Part shown: piece after piece, positions 7,281 through 16,205 of the stretch
Layout: the number at the start of each line of letters is the position of its first letter
How positions within the stretch are numbered: the first letter of the stretch is position 1
The notes under the pieces: generated by a model
Told to the model about the DNA's origin: nothing
Databases searched by the model: none
Seen by the model: the letters and a program-made list of their open reading frames with translations, nothing else
Origin: Candidatus Rokuibacteriota bacterium
GTDB lineage: Bacteria; Bacteroidota; Bacteroidia; Flavobacteriales; Flavobacteriaceae
Direction: 5' to 3'
DNA length: 35,043 nucleotides
Assembly (NCBI GenBank): GCA_900299425.1
Contig: OMJU01000043.1
Span: forward strand, 1-35,043
Made by a program: the position numbers and the translations under genes

Positions 7281-9743
7281 ATGCTAGAACAAAACATTAT
7301 TTACGTCCCTGTGGCACTGTCTGTATTAGGACTGTTGTTTATGTTGGTCAAAATGAATTGGGTCAAAAAACAGCCTGCAGGAAACGAGCGCATGCAAAGT
7401 ATTTCGAAAAGTATTAAAGAAGGTGCTTTGGCCTTCCTCAATGCAGAGTATCGACTGCTTGTCATCTTTGCCGTTGTTGCCGCAGCCCTATTGTTTTTAA
7501 TTTCTACCATGGTGGAAACCACCAGCTGGATGATCGTTCCTGCCTTTATTTTCGGGGCAATCTTTTCTGCCTTAGCGGGAAATATCGGAATGCGCGTCGC
7601 TACTGAAGCTAACGCCAGAACGGCTGAAGCGGCTAAGACTAGTTTGCCACAAGCTCTGAAAGTTTCTTTTGGTGGTGGTACCGTAATGGGTCTTGGTGTT
7701 GCTGGATTGGCAGTACTTGGATTGAGTTTGTTCTTTATGTTCTTTTTAGGACAGTTCCTTACCGAAGGAGGCGACTTTTACAATGAAATGACCATCGTTC
7801 TTGAGGCCCTTGCAGGGTTCTCTTTGGGAGCAGAAAGTATTGCTTTGTTTGCTCGTGTTGGTGGTGGAATCTATACCAAAGCGGCCGATGTAGGCGCTGA
7901 CCTAGTGGGTAAAGTTGAGGCAGGTATTCCTGAAGATGATCCGCGTAACCCAGCTACCATTGCGGATAACGTAGGAGATAATGTTGGGGATGTTGCTGGT
8001 ATGGGTGCTGACTTATTCGGTTCTTACGTGGCCACAGTATTGGCGTCTATGGTTTTAGGAAATTATGTGATTAGAGATATGTCAGTTTCTGCAACATTCT
8101 CTGATGCTTTTAACAATATGGGCCCTATTTTATTGCCTTTAGTGATCGCTGGTGTTGGGGTTTTGGCCTCTATTCTTGGGACATTCTTAGTGAGTATCAA
8201 AGACAACTCAGCTAAAGAAGCTCAGGTACAAAAAGCATTGGATACCGGAAACTGGGCAGCAATTATTTTGACTCTAATCGCTAGTTATTTCTTGATCGAT
8301 TGGATGTTGCCAGAAACCATGAGCATGAAGTTCTTCGGTGAAGGCTACAAAGAAATATCTTCGCTTAATGTATTCTACGCAGCCTGTATCGGGCTTGCGG
8401 TAGGAGCGCTTATTTCATATGTAACGGCTTATTTTACGAGTTTAGGTAAAAAGCCAGTATTGGATATTGTACAGAATTCATCTACCGGTGCCGCTACCAA
8501 CATTATCGCTGGTTTGGCTGTCGGGATGAAGTCTACTTTTTGGAGCGTGCTTTTGTTTGCCGCTGCGATTTACGGTTCTTATGAGCTTGCTGGATTCTAC
8601 GGTGTGGCGCTTGCCGCTTCTGCGATGATGGCCACTACAGCCATGCAGCTAGCAATTGACGCCTTTGGTCCAATCGCGGATAACGCAGGGGGTGTTGCTG
8701 AGATGAGTGAGCTAGAAGACCACGTACGTGAGCGTACGGATATTTTAGATTCTGTTGGGAACACAACGGCTGCTGTAGGAAAAGGATTTGCTATTGCGTC
8801 CGCAGCACTTACGGCCTTGGCATTATTTGCAGCTTATGTAACCTTTACAGGAATTGATGGAATCAACATCTTCAAAGCCGATGTCCTTGCCGCCCTTTTT
8901 GTGGGGGGAATGATTCCTGTAGTATTCTCGGCCATGGCCATGAAATCTGTGGGTAAAGCAGCGATGGAAATGGTGCAAGAAGTGCGTCGTCAGTTCCGCG
9001 AAATTCCTGGAATTATGGAAGGTACTGGAACACCAGAATACGGAAAATGTGTTGAGATTTCTACGCAGGCCGCGCTTAAAGAAATGCTTTTACCAGGTCT
9101 TTTGACTATTGTAACCCCGATTATTGTTGGTGTCTTTTTTGGTGCTGAGCCTTTAGGAGGTTATATGGCCGGAGTTTGTGTGAGCGGTGTGATGTGGGCT
9201 ATTTTCCAAAACAATGCTGGTGGAGCCTGGGATAACGCCAAAAAATCTTTTGAAGCTGGTGTTGAAATCAATGGAGAGATGACCTACAAAGGTAGCGATG
9301 CGCACAAAGCTGCAGTTACTGGAGATACTGTGGGAGATCCATTTAAGGATACTTCTGGTCCATCGATGAACATCTTGATTAAATTAACTTGTTTGGTAGG
9401 ACTTGTGATTGCTCCGATCCTCGGCGGTCATCATGAAGGTGCTGCTACTGAATCTCACGCTATGATGTTTATCTCTGAAGACGGAACAGTTACCGAGCTC
9501 GGTGAAGTTGCTGTTCAAAAAGAACAAAAAGTGATTGTGATGATGGAGCAAGAGGGCGATGTGTTCAAAGCAACTGTAACCACCACCACAGAAGTTAACG
9601 GCGAGCTTCAAGAAAGCGTTCAGGTTTTCAAAGGAACTGAAGAAGAAGTAAACGCTGAAGTTGAGGCTTTGAAGGCGATGAAAATTAAAATTGACGAAGT
9701 TGACGGAGAAAAAGTCATCGAAGTTGAAGTTGAGCAGGAGTAA
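7281..9743 (+). CDS. hppA: K+-dependent-type membrane-bound pyrophosphatase
   Basis: Integral membrane pump that couples pyrophosphate hydrolysis to Na+ and/or H+ export. 820 residues with many membrane segments. The substrate site motifs are [20 protein letters not shown] and [20 protein letters not shown], with a second Asp-rich site [20 protein letters not shown] and the C-terminal [19 protein letters not shown]. At residues 493-498 the motif GNTTAA has Ala where K+-independent enzymes carry Lys, which assigns it to the K+-dependent group. That group contains Na+ and dual Na+/H+ pumps as well as H+ pumps, so the ion is open. Residues about 717-820 form a hydrophilic, acidic, beta-rich tail after the last membrane helix that the core enzyme does not need. 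Monocistronic: own promoter upstream and a strong terminator just after the stop. Confidence 0.95.
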   Translation: MLEQNIIYVPVALSVLGLLFMLVKMNWVKKQPAGNERMQSISKSIKEGALAFLNAEYRLLVIFAVVAAALLFLISTMVETTSWMIVPAFIFGAIFSALAGNIGMRVATEANARTAEAAKTSLPQALKVSFGGGTVMGLGVAGLAVLGLSLFFMFFLGQFLTEGGDFYNEMTIVLEALAGFSLGAESIALFARVGGGIYTKAADVGADLVGKVEAGIPEDDPRNPATIADNVGDNVGDVAGMGADLFGSYVATVLASMVLGNYVIRDMSVSATFSDAFNNMGPILLPLVIAGVGVLASILGTFLVSIKDNSAKEAQVQKALDTGNWAAIILTLIASYFLIDWMLPETMSMKFFGEGYKEISSLNVFYAACIGLAVGALISYVTAYFTSLGKKPVLDIVQNSSTGAATNIIAGLAVGMKSTFWSVLLFAAAIYGSYELAGFYGVALAASAMMATTAMQLAIDAFGPIADNAGGVAEMSELEDHVRERTDILDSVGNTTAAVGKGFAIASAALTALALFAAYVTFTGIDGINIFKADVLAALFVGGMIPVVFSAMAMKSVGKAAMEMVQEVRRQFREIPGIMEGTGTPEYGKCVEISTQAALKEMLLPGLLTIVTPIIVGVFFGAEPLGGYMAGVCVSGVMWAIFQNNAGGAWDNAKKSFEAGVEINGEMTYKGSDAHKAAVTGDTVGDPFKDTSGPSMNILIKLTCLVGLVIAPILGGHHEGAATESHAMMFISEDGTVTELGEVAVQKEQKVIVMMEQEGDVFKATVTTTTEVNGELQESVQVFKGTEEEVNAEVEALKAMKIKIDEVDGEKVIEVEVEQE

Positions 9744-9762
9744 TCCTGATTAGAAATAAACT

Positions 9763-9794
9763 AAAAAACCCGGCGCACAGCGCCGGGTTTTTTT
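9763..9794 (+). terminator. Rho-independent terminator after the pyrophosphatase gene
   Basis: A perfect 8-bp GC-rich stem, CCCGGCGC/GCGCCGGG, closes a 3-nt loop (9769-9787) and is followed by seven T. A-rich sequence precedes the stem, so it could also terminate transcription from the opposite strand, where the deoxynucleoside kinase gene ends 175 bp away. The remaining 9795-9968 gap shows no feature I recognise. Confidence 0.93.
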
Positions 9795-9968
9795 ATGCTT
9801 GTATTTTTTTGCCCCTATACCATGATCACAAACCACCAAATTTCCCGCAGCTTAATGCGATTCATATTTCCTCGGCAACAGCGCCTTGTGGGGTGTTATT
9901 TTTGATTCTTAGTAATGGTGAAGTCGTTATGGAGAAGTGGTGAACGAGAAGCGGTAATGCCTCGACCC

Positions 9969-10583
9969 CTAAAAAAGTCCGTGGAGTTCGGCATCAATTT
10001 TATTGATTACCGTACCGAGATCTTCTTGATTGTCTACAAAGTTTAAATCGTCCACATCGATAATCAGTAGATTTCCTTTGTCGTAGTTGTGAATCCAAGC
10101 CTCGTAGCGCTCATTCAATCGGCTGAGATAGTCTATGCTGATCGAATTTTCATACTCGCGTCCTCGTTTGTGGATTTGCTTGACCAGATTTGGTATAGAA
10201 CTCCTCAGGTAGATTAAAAGATCGGGTCCTTTGGTGACACTTTCCATGAGATCAAATAGCGATCGGTAATTTTCAAAGTCACGATTGGTCATAAGGCCCA
10301 TGGCGTGTAAGTTTGGCGCAAAAATATGGGCGTCTTCATAAATGGTACGGTCTTGTATTACGTCTTGACCATTTTCGCGAATGTCCAAAATTTGACGAAA
10401 TCGACTGTTTAAGAAGTAAATCTGCAAATTAAAAGACCAGCGTTCCATTTGGTTGTAGAAGTCATCCAAATAAGGATTGTGCTCTACCTCTTCATAATGA
10501 GCTTTCCATTTGTAGTGTTTTGACAAAAGACCTGTTAAAGTCGTTTTGCCTGAACCAATATTTCCCGCTACAGCAACATGCAT
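9969..10583 (-). CDS. Deoxynucleoside kinase (dAdo/dCyd kinase family)
   Basis: Phosphorylates deoxynucleosides to monophosphates for salvage into dNTP pools. 204 residues. The P-loop is GNIGSGKTT at residues 7-15, the DR[ST] motif is DRTIYEDAHIFA with Asp78-Arg79, and the lid-like Arg segment is HKRGREYENSISIDYLSRL. These match the dNK/dGK/dCK fold rather than the viral or bacterial TK1 type. Exact base preference cannot be read from sequence. It starts 5 bp after the stop of the secreted protein gene at 10589-11389 and is therefore probably cotranscribed with it. It fits the nucleoside importer and thyA elsewhere in the window as part of the dNTP supply. Confidence 0.92.
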   Translation of the reverse strand: MHVAVAGNIGSGKTTLTGLLSKHYKWKAHYEEVEHNPYLDDFYNQMERWSFNLQIYFLNSRFRQILDIRENGQDVIQDRTIYEDAHIFAPNLHAMGLMTNRDFENYRSLFDLMESVTKGPDLLIYLRSSIPNLVKQIHKRGREYENSISIDYLSRLNERYEAWIHNYDKGNLLIIDVDDLNFVDNQEDLGTVINKIDAELHGLF

Positions 10584-10588
10584 CGCAC

Positions 10589-11389
10589 TTATTCTTTTAT
10601 CGGATTTAAAGCGTAGCGTCTTATGACGTTACTGTCGTAAATATACAGGAAATCTTGGGTTAGCTGCAAGTCGTTAATCTGATTTTCTGGCCGTATTTCG
10701 GGGAAATTAAACCCTTGATTAGACTTAAGGTCAAACAGGGTGTTTTCATTTAAAACAATGGTGTATTGATCGCTATATCCCTGAAGGGTGCCTTTATCGA
10801 AGGCCTCTCGTTTTACAATGGTCCCGTAAAGACTTAGATAGATGAGCTCGTCTGCCGTTTGAGCGATACAGTCGTTAAATCGACATTTTAAGGTGGTAAG
10901 ATTGGGTAGGGGCGGGCTTTGAAAAACGATTTGCATTTTTTGCGTATCGTAAACCCAGAGACTTTGGCTGTTCTGATCCATAAGCCAAAGACGGTTACTG
11001 CCGGCATTAAAAATCCATTGGACTTGAGGAAATTCCTGCATTAAATTAAAGTCAATGCGCTTTTTTTCATTCAAACGGTTGTCCAAAAAAACTACAGTAT
11101 TCGTCTCGCGATAAAAGGCCAGGATGGGCAAAGGATTTTGAAGGTCTACTGAACTGATCGGACCTAGCATCAACTCTTGAAATTCAAAACTACCTTGCGC
11201 GCCACGTTTATACAAGGTGTTTTTATCCACCCAATACAATTGATCATAAGTATCGTAGCCTGCGAATCGATCTACATTTAATGGGCTTTGCCTGTCGGAA
11301 AGTAGCTTTGTGCCCGTATTGGGATTCTGGACCTGACTCACCAGTGGTGCGGCGGACAGAATCAGCAACAATAAGAAAACAGTTTTCAT
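10589..11389 (-). CDS. Secreted protein of unknown function
   Basis: 266 residues with a signal peptide (MKTVFLLLLILSAAPLVSQ). I do not recognise a named family. The mature part is rich in alternating aromatic and beta-type residues: YDQLYWVDKNTLYKRG, ILAFYRETNTVVFLDNRLNE, NRLWLMDQNSQSLWVYDT, CIAQTADELIYLSLYG and DLQLTQDFLYIYDSN. The spacing suggests repeated beta blades, so a small beta-propeller is plausible, but this is inference. Two Cys close together (CRFNDC) could form a disulphide. It is the first gene of a two-gene unit with the deoxynucleoside kinase (5 bp gap) and has a -7-like element about 30 bp upstream. The link to nucleoside salvage is positional only. Confidence 0.75.
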   Translation of the reverse strand: MKTVFLLLLILSAAPLVSQVQNPNTGTKLLSDRQSPLNVDRFAGYDTYDQLYWVDKNTLYKRGAQGSFEFQELMLGPISSVDLQNPLPILAFYRETNTVVFLDNRLNEKKRIDFNLMQEFPQVQWIFNAGSNRLWLMDQNSQSLWVYDTQKMQIVFQSPPLPNLTTLKCRFNDCIAQTADELIYLSLYGTIVKREAFDKGTLQGYSDQYTIVLNENTLFDLKSNQGFNFPEIRPENQINDLQLTQDFLYIYDSNVIRRYALNPIKE

Positions 11390-11418
11390 AATGAGTCGGG
11401 CAAAGTGCTTACAAGTTA

Positions 11419-11426
11419 CAAAAGTA
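11419..11426 (-). promoter_or_regulatory. Putative -7 element of the secreted protein/dNK unit
   Basis: Read on the minus strand this is TACTTTTG, the same octamer as in the pyrophosphatase promoter. It lies 29 bp upstream of the ATG at 11389. No TTG is found at the expected -33 distance. Confidence 0.4.
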
Positions 11427-11583
11427 AAACTGCTTTATTGGCAGAGAATTAACACCATGGCTAAATCAAATTGATTAAATTTCGCTTGCGAAAAAAATCA
11501 CATTAAACTTGTGTCCTAAAAATGAGTCTCAGGAAATATTACATTCCTTTAGATTTTTTGTAATTCAGCTAACAATAGCCAAA

Positions 11584-12465
11584 ATGATTAAAAAATATTT
11601 ATTGATATGTTCGGCCCTATTGAGCCTTGGACTTCAAGCCCAGAATTTTTCCGGTCAAGCCTTTTATCAGTCCAAAACTACCGTTGATATGGATAATTTC
11701 GGAGGTGAAGGCATGAGTGAAGACATGAAAAAACAAATCATGGCGCGCATGAAGTCATTTTTGGAAAAAACCTATGTTTTGACCTTTAATGGTAGCGAAT
11801 CTCTGTACGAGGAGGAGGCTTCTTTGGATTTAGAAACCCAAGGACGCGGTTGGGGGATGATGATGGCCAGTGCAGCTCCTGGAATTCAATACAAGAATCT
11901 CGACCAAAGTGCCTTAGTCCAAACTCATGATTTTTTTGGAAAGTCATTTTTGATTAAGGATGAAATTCCAGCCTTGGAATGGGAAGTCACCAATGAGACC
12001 AAAATGATCGGGGCTTATATGGCCATTAAAGCACGGGCTGTAAAGCAGGTCAAAGCAAACGACTTTAGCATGATGCGCCGTCGCGGTCGCCGTGGACAGG
12101 ATGCTGAAAAAAATCAAGACAACCAAAAGCAGCAATCCGACAGTACCAAGACGGACCCAATGGATGAAATAGAGTTGCCAAAAACGATTGAGGTTACAGC
12201 TTGGTTCACGCCTCAAATTCCATTAGGACATGGTCCAGCAGAGTATGCTGGTCTTCCGGGACTCATTCTGGAACTCAATGCAGATCGCACCACCTTATTG
12301 TGTTCAAAGATCGTTATGAATCCCAAAGATTTACCTGCAATTGAGGCCCCAGACAAAGGGACTGTGGTGACCCAAGATGAATTTGAAACTATTGTGAAGG
12401 AAAAAACTCAAGAGATGCGCGATAATTGGCGTAATCGTTCTGGGCGTCGCGGTCGTGGAGAATAA
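11584..12465 (+). CDS. GLPGLI family secreted protein
   Basis: 293 residues from the ATG at 11584, chosen because it begins a good signal peptide (MIKKYLLICSALLSLGLQAQ); an in-frame TTG at 11509 would put 25 unlikely residues before it. The family signature is EYAGLPGLILELN near residue 222, after the strand WFTPQIPLGHGP. GLPGLI proteins (Porph_ging family) are exported, Bacteroidota-specific and functionally poorly defined. Two segments are odd: an Arg/Gln/Asp-rich low-complexity insert around residues 160-195 (MMRRRGRRGQDAEKN and following) and a basic C-terminus (NRSGRRGRGE). The stop overlaps an ATG of the following receptor frame (TAATG). GLPGLI genes often sit next to such receptors, so the pair probably works at the outer membrane. 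No clear promoter was found. Confidence 0.9.
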   Translation: MIKKYLLICSALLSLGLQAQNFSGQAFYQSKTTVDMDNFGGEGMSEDMKKQIMARMKSFLEKTYVLTFNGSESLYEEEASLDLETQGRGWGMMMASAAPGIQYKNLDQSALVQTHDFFGKSFLIKDEIPALEWEVTNETKMIGAYMAIKARAVKQVKANDFSMMRRRGRRGQDAEKNQDNQKQQSDSTKTDPMDEIELPKTIEVTAWFTPQIPLGHGPAEYAGLPGLILELNADRTTLLCSKIVMNPKDLPAIEAPDKGTVVTQDEFETIVKEKTQEMRDNWRNRSGRRGRGE

Positions 12466-12536
12466 TGCTCAAGACACTTTTTCAGAACAGAATCGTATTA
12501 AAGAACAGAATCTTATTTGCCCTCGGAATCTTCCTT

Positions 12537-15305
12537 ATGAATAAAACCGGTGATTTTTCGTCATATTATTTAAATGTCAAAACAAGATTCGCCTTTGGCG
12601 TGATTTTGATTCTGATGGCCATCTCCCCAATGCACGGACAAGAGGTTCAAGTGCGGGGTGCTGTCACAGACAGTATTGCTCCACTGGGTTTTGCCAATGT
12701 AATTGCCACCAATCCAGAGTCAGGAAATTTAGCCGGATACTCTATCACCAATAATGATGGTCGGTATGCACTTTCTTTGATTGCAGGGCAGACCTACGTG
12801 CTTCGCGCGAGTTTCCTCGGTTATGAAACTCAAGAAAAAGAATTGTCTGTGCCACAGGGCAGTGCGGATTTGGATCTAGATTTTTTGCTTAAGGCTGAAG
12901 CTTCTCAACTTGATGGGGTCGAAATTGTCTATGAAATGCCTGTTACGGTAAAAGGGGACACCATTGTTTACAATGCGGATTCATTTAACACTGGTAACGA
13001 AAAAAAACTGGGGGACGTCCTCGAAAATCTTCCCGGTGTTGAGGTTAACGAAGACGGGGAAATTCAAGTAGAAGGAAAAACGGTCCAAAAGGTGATGGTG
13101 GAGGGTAAGGATTTTTTTGATGGAGATTCCAAACTTGCCACTAAAAATATTCCCGCTAATGCCATAGACAAAGTCGAGGTGTTGCGCAATTTTAGTGAGG
13201 TGGGCCAAATGCGAGGTGTCACAAACAACCAAGATAATGTTGCCATCAACATCAAACTCAAGGAAGGAAAAAAGAATTTTTGGTTTGGTGAGGTCACCGC
13301 TGGAAGCGGTGTAGATGCCGATATTGATCCTCGTTATCTAGTGCATCCTAAATTGTTTTATTATCACCCAGAGTACAGCATTAACGTCATAACAGATTTG
13401 AACGACATTGGTGAGGTGCCGTTTACTTGGAGGGATTATTTCAATTTTACGGGAGGATTTAGAAATTTTAACACCGGAGGAGGTACACGCTTTAATATCC
13501 AGGAGAGCGATTTGGGTTTTGCAGTAGCCCAAAACAATCGCGCGGCGGCAATCGGCACCAAGTTCGCCGCCGCTAACTTTAGCTATGGTCTTACCCCCGC
13601 CTTAGATCTCAGCGGTTTTGGCATTGCCTCTGAAAACAGTACTTCCATTGTTTCTAACACCATAAATCAATTCATTTTATCAGGAATCACCGAACAAACT
13701 CAGGTACGTTCCGATCAAAACAATCAATTGGGGATGTTTAAATTCAGCGGAGTCTACAAACCCGGTCCAAGTCTTCAGGTGGACTACGATGTCCTGTTTA
13801 AAGCCTCTGATCAAAGACAAGATGATGCAACCTTCTCAGCTTTTGCCGATCAGACCAATGATATCGTGGAACGCAAAGAGAACCGTCCGGCCTCATTACA
13901 ACAAAATATAAACGCCTACTACACGGCTTCGGACAATGATATTTTTGCTGGCCAATTACAGCATATGCTGCAATCAGAAGACCCGTTTTACAACGCGATC
14001 ACTGATTTGCTGCCCTTTGCAGGCATTTTGCCTGTGAGCCAACAAGACGGGCGTTTTGACCTAAGCCAAACCAAAGAAATTAAGACTGACAAAATCGACG
14101 GTAAAGTAGATTATTATCGCATTTTGAACAAGACCAGCCATTTGAACCTTACCCTTGGCGCCACAATGAGTGCTCAGGAATATGACTCAAGGATTTTTGA
14201 AGGCTTAAATGGAAATTCTATTTTACTTGAAGAGACCCTACCCATAGACGGGCAGAGCAGTTCCCTGATCAACACTGTTAACTATAATTTCAATGATGTC
14301 TTTCTCGGGGTACACTATAAGATAAAGCGCGGAGATTTTACCTTTTCGCCTGGATTGACCCTTCACCAATACGCCCTGTCAAATACCCAGCAGGGAAGCA
14401 CTGAGCGTCAAGATCAGTTGTTGCTTTTGCCAGATTTCTTTGCTCTGTGGGACATAAAAAACAGCGAAAACCTTCGCTTTAATTATAGTAAAACAGCCGA
14501 ATACACAGACGTGAATAACCTCGCTCAGGCTTATGTGTTTAATAATTATAATCGTCTTTTTGTGGGAAATCGCTATCTAGGCAACGCCTTGTCCGAATCT
14601 TTTAGACTCAATTATTTCAGTTATAATTTATTTAATTACACCAATATCAATGGCTCTTTGAGTTACACCAAACGCACCAAAGGCATCAAAAACAACACCA
14701 CTTTGGTAGCCATTAATCAAGTGACTCAGCCCGAGAATTTTGATCCAGATTATCCAGATCATATTTACGCGGCCTCAGGGCGTATCAGCAAGCGTATCAG
14801 TAAAATTGAATATGGATTGAACGCTACAGTGAGTTATAGCGAGCTTTTTTCTCGGGTAAATCAGGCGCTTCAAGAGAGCCAAAGCCTCACCCAGAATTAC
14901 CGCCTGAGTGCGCGCAGCAGTTTTCAAGATTGGCCAAATTTTGAGGTGGGTTATAATTGGACCAGAAATAAGTATAACAATGGGCGCGTCGAACAATTGT
15001 TTGTTACCCAAAGACCATTCTTTTCCTTGGACATCAATTTCTTAAAGTCCTTTTATTGGACCATGAATTGGGATTTCTATGATTACCGAAATCAGGAGAA
15101 TACCGTGGAGAATAATTATTCCTTTTTGAACAGTACGCTGTATTATCAAGAAAAAGACAGCCATTGGGAGTTTTCACTCCAAGGCACGAATCTTACCAAC
15201 AATCAGGCCACCAACACAGACAGTTTTAATGAGCAATTTAACAGCACCAGTCAATATGTTGTTTTACCGAGGATCATCATGTTTGTGGTTAAATACGATT
15301 TATAA
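12537..15305 (+). CDS. Outer-membrane receptor: CarboxypepD_reg-like plus plug and beta-barrel
   Basis: 922 residues from the ATG at 12537. An in-frame ATG at 12465 overlaps the GLPGLI stop but would put 24 residues before a normal signal peptide that ends SPMHGQ. Order: signal peptide (1-35); a carboxypeptidase-D-regulatory-like beta-sandwich (about 36-125; GFANVIATNPESGNLAGYSI, YVLRASFLGYETQEKELSV); a plug domain (about 140-260; GDTIVYNADSFNTGNEKKLG, LENLPGVEVNEDGEIQVEGK); then a long Asn/Tyr/Phe-rich beta-barrel. The architecture matches TonB-dependent receptor-like proteins of the beta-barrel family often found beside GLPGLI genes. No TonB box was recognised and no SusD partner is adjacent, so the cargo is unknown and a glycan role is not supported. 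Some relatives may not be active transporters. Confidence 0.87.
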   Translation: MNKTGDFSSYYLNVKTRFAFGVILILMAISPMHGQEVQVRGAVTDSIAPLGFANVIATNPESGNLAGYSITNNDGRYALSLIAGQTYVLRASFLGYETQEKELSVPQGSADLDLDFLLKAEASQLDGVEIVYEMPVTVKGDTIVYNADSFNTGNEKKLGDVLENLPGVEVNEDGEIQVEGKTVQKVMVEGKDFFDGDSKLATKNIPANAIDKVEVLRNFSEVGQMRGVTNNQDNVAINIKLKEGKKNFWFGEVTAGSGVDADIDPRYLVHPKLFYYHPEYSINVITDLNDIGEVPFTWRDYFNFTGGFRNFNTGGGTRFNIQESDLGFAVAQNNRAAAIGTKFAAANFSYGLTPALDLSGFGIASENSTSIVSNTINQFILSGITEQTQVRSDQNNQLGMFKFSGVYKPGPSLQVDYDVLFKASDQRQDDATFSAFADQTNDIVERKENRPASLQQNINAYYTASDNDIFAGQLQHMLQSEDPFYNAITDLLPFAGILPVSQQDGRFDLSQTKEIKTDKIDGKVDYYRILNKTSHLNLTLGATMSAQEYDSRIFEGLNGNSILLEETLPIDGQSSSLINTVNYNFNDVFLGVHYKIKRGDFTFSPGLTLHQYALSNTQQGSTERQDQLLLLPDFFALWDIKNSENLRFNYSKTAEYTDVNNLAQAYVFNNYNRLFVGNRYLGNALSESFRLNYFSYNLFNYTNINGSLSYTKRTKGIKNNTTLVAINQVTQPENFDPDYPDHIYAASGRISKRISKIEYGLNATVSYSELFSRVNQALQESQSLTQNYRLSARSSFQDWPNFEVGYNWTRNKYNNGRVEQLFVTQRPFFSLDINFLKSFYWTMNWDFYDYRNQENTVENNYSFLNSTLYYQEKDSHWEFSLQGTNLTNNQATNTDSFNEQFNSTSQYVVLPRIIMFVVKYDL

Positions 15306-15425
15306 TTAGAATGCGTCAATTCAGGAGTCATGTTTCATTGGGCTTATAGAAAAACTCCTCAGGCATTATTTTTAGTATCTTGCATAAGTCTAACCGCTTT
15401 TATGAATAGTTACAGCTAATAATCG

Positions 15426-16205
15426 ATGGAGGATTCAATTAACGATAAAGGCCATGTCCTGACCCATCGTCAAGACGCCGTGATGACCATCGAGTTTGGT
15501 CATCCTGCCCACAACAGCCTCCCAGCGCATTTGCTGGATGAGCTTGTGCAGGCTATTGATTGCGCTTCAGAAGATGCTGAAATCAAAGTAGTGGTGTTGC
15601 GAAGTTTTGGAGAGCGCAGTTTTTGTGCTGGTGCCAGTTTTCAAGAGTTAATTGATATCGAGAATGAATCTCAAGGGCAGGCCTTTTTTAGTGGCTTTGC
15701 ACGAGTGATAAATGCCATGCGTCGTTGCAAAAAATTCATTATCGCTCGCGTTCAAGGAAAAGCAGTAGGTGGAGGTGTAGGGATTATTGCCGCTGCGGAT
15801 TATGCACTGGCCATGGAGTCAGCTGCGATAAAATTGAGCGAACTCACTATTGGGATTGGTCCATTTGTCATCGCCCCAGCAGTGGCTCGCAAAATTGGTG
15901 TGGCGGGCTTGAGTGCGTTGTCTATAGATGCACAGGGATTTAGATCAGCACGTTGGGGAGAGTCTAAGGGACTGTATACACAGGTGTTTGATTCTGTTAA
16001 AGCCATGGACAGTAGTTTGAATAATCTATGTGCTGATATTTCACAATATAATATTGACGCAATTCATGCCTTGAAGTCGGTTCTATGGGAGGGCACCGAG
16101 CATTGGGACGAGTTGCTTAAAGAACGCGCTGCTATGAGTGGGCGCTTAGTACTGAGTCCTGAAACCAAATCTCAACTCGCTCCCTACAAACAATCCAATC
16201 AATAA
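15426..16205 (+). CDS. Enoyl-CoA hydratase/isomerase (crotonase) family enzyme
   Basis: 259 residues, the standard crotonase size. The first oxyanion-hole segment is ERSFCAGASFQEL (residues 64-74), the second VQGKAVGGGVGIIAAADYAL (109-128). Rat mitochondrial enoyl-CoA hydratase uses two Glu, 144 and 164. Here the first position is Gly119 (GGGVG instead of GGGCE) while the second is kept as Glu139 in LSELTIGIGPFVIAP. This pattern recalls methylglutaconyl-CoA or geranoyl-pathway hydratases (LiuC/AtuE type) more than classical FadB-like hydratases, but the substrate cannot be assigned. It may serve leucine or fatty-acid catabolism together with ETF and the acyl-CoA dehydrogenase. Its stop overlaps the next start as TAATG, so the two genes are probably translationally coupled. 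Confidence 0.9.
   Translation: MEDSINDKGHVLTHRQDAVMTIEFGHPAHNSLPAHLLDELVQAIDCASEDAEIKVVVLRSFGERSFCAGASFQELIDIENESQGQAFFSGFARVINAMRRCKKFIIARVQGKAVGGGVGIIAAADYALAMESAAIKLSELTIGIGPFVIAPAVARKIGVAGLSALSIDAQGFRSARWGESKGLYTQVFDSVKAMDSSLNNLCADISQYNIDAIHALKSVLWEGTEHWDELLKERAAMSGRLVLSPETKSQLAPYKQSNQ

Noticed and set aside
11509-11583. Upstream TTG-started extension of the GLPGLI gene
   Set aside because: It would place 25 residues before a complete signal peptide; the ATG at 11584 explains the protein better.
12465-12536. Earlier ATG of the receptor gene
   Set aside because: It overlaps the GLPGLI stop, which is attractive, but adds 24 residues with a second hydrophobic stretch before the normal signal peptide. 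Kept only as an alternative.
15323-15359. Inverted repeat AGGAGT/ACTCCT downstream of the receptor gene as a terminator
   Set aside because: The stem is only 6 bp with a 25-nt loop and no immediate T-run, so it is not convincing.
15330-15419. 29-codon plus-strand frame between the receptor and crotonase genes (MFHWAYRKTPQ...)
   Set aside because: No family resemblance, no promoter or coupling evidence, and the frame is short enough to occur by chance.
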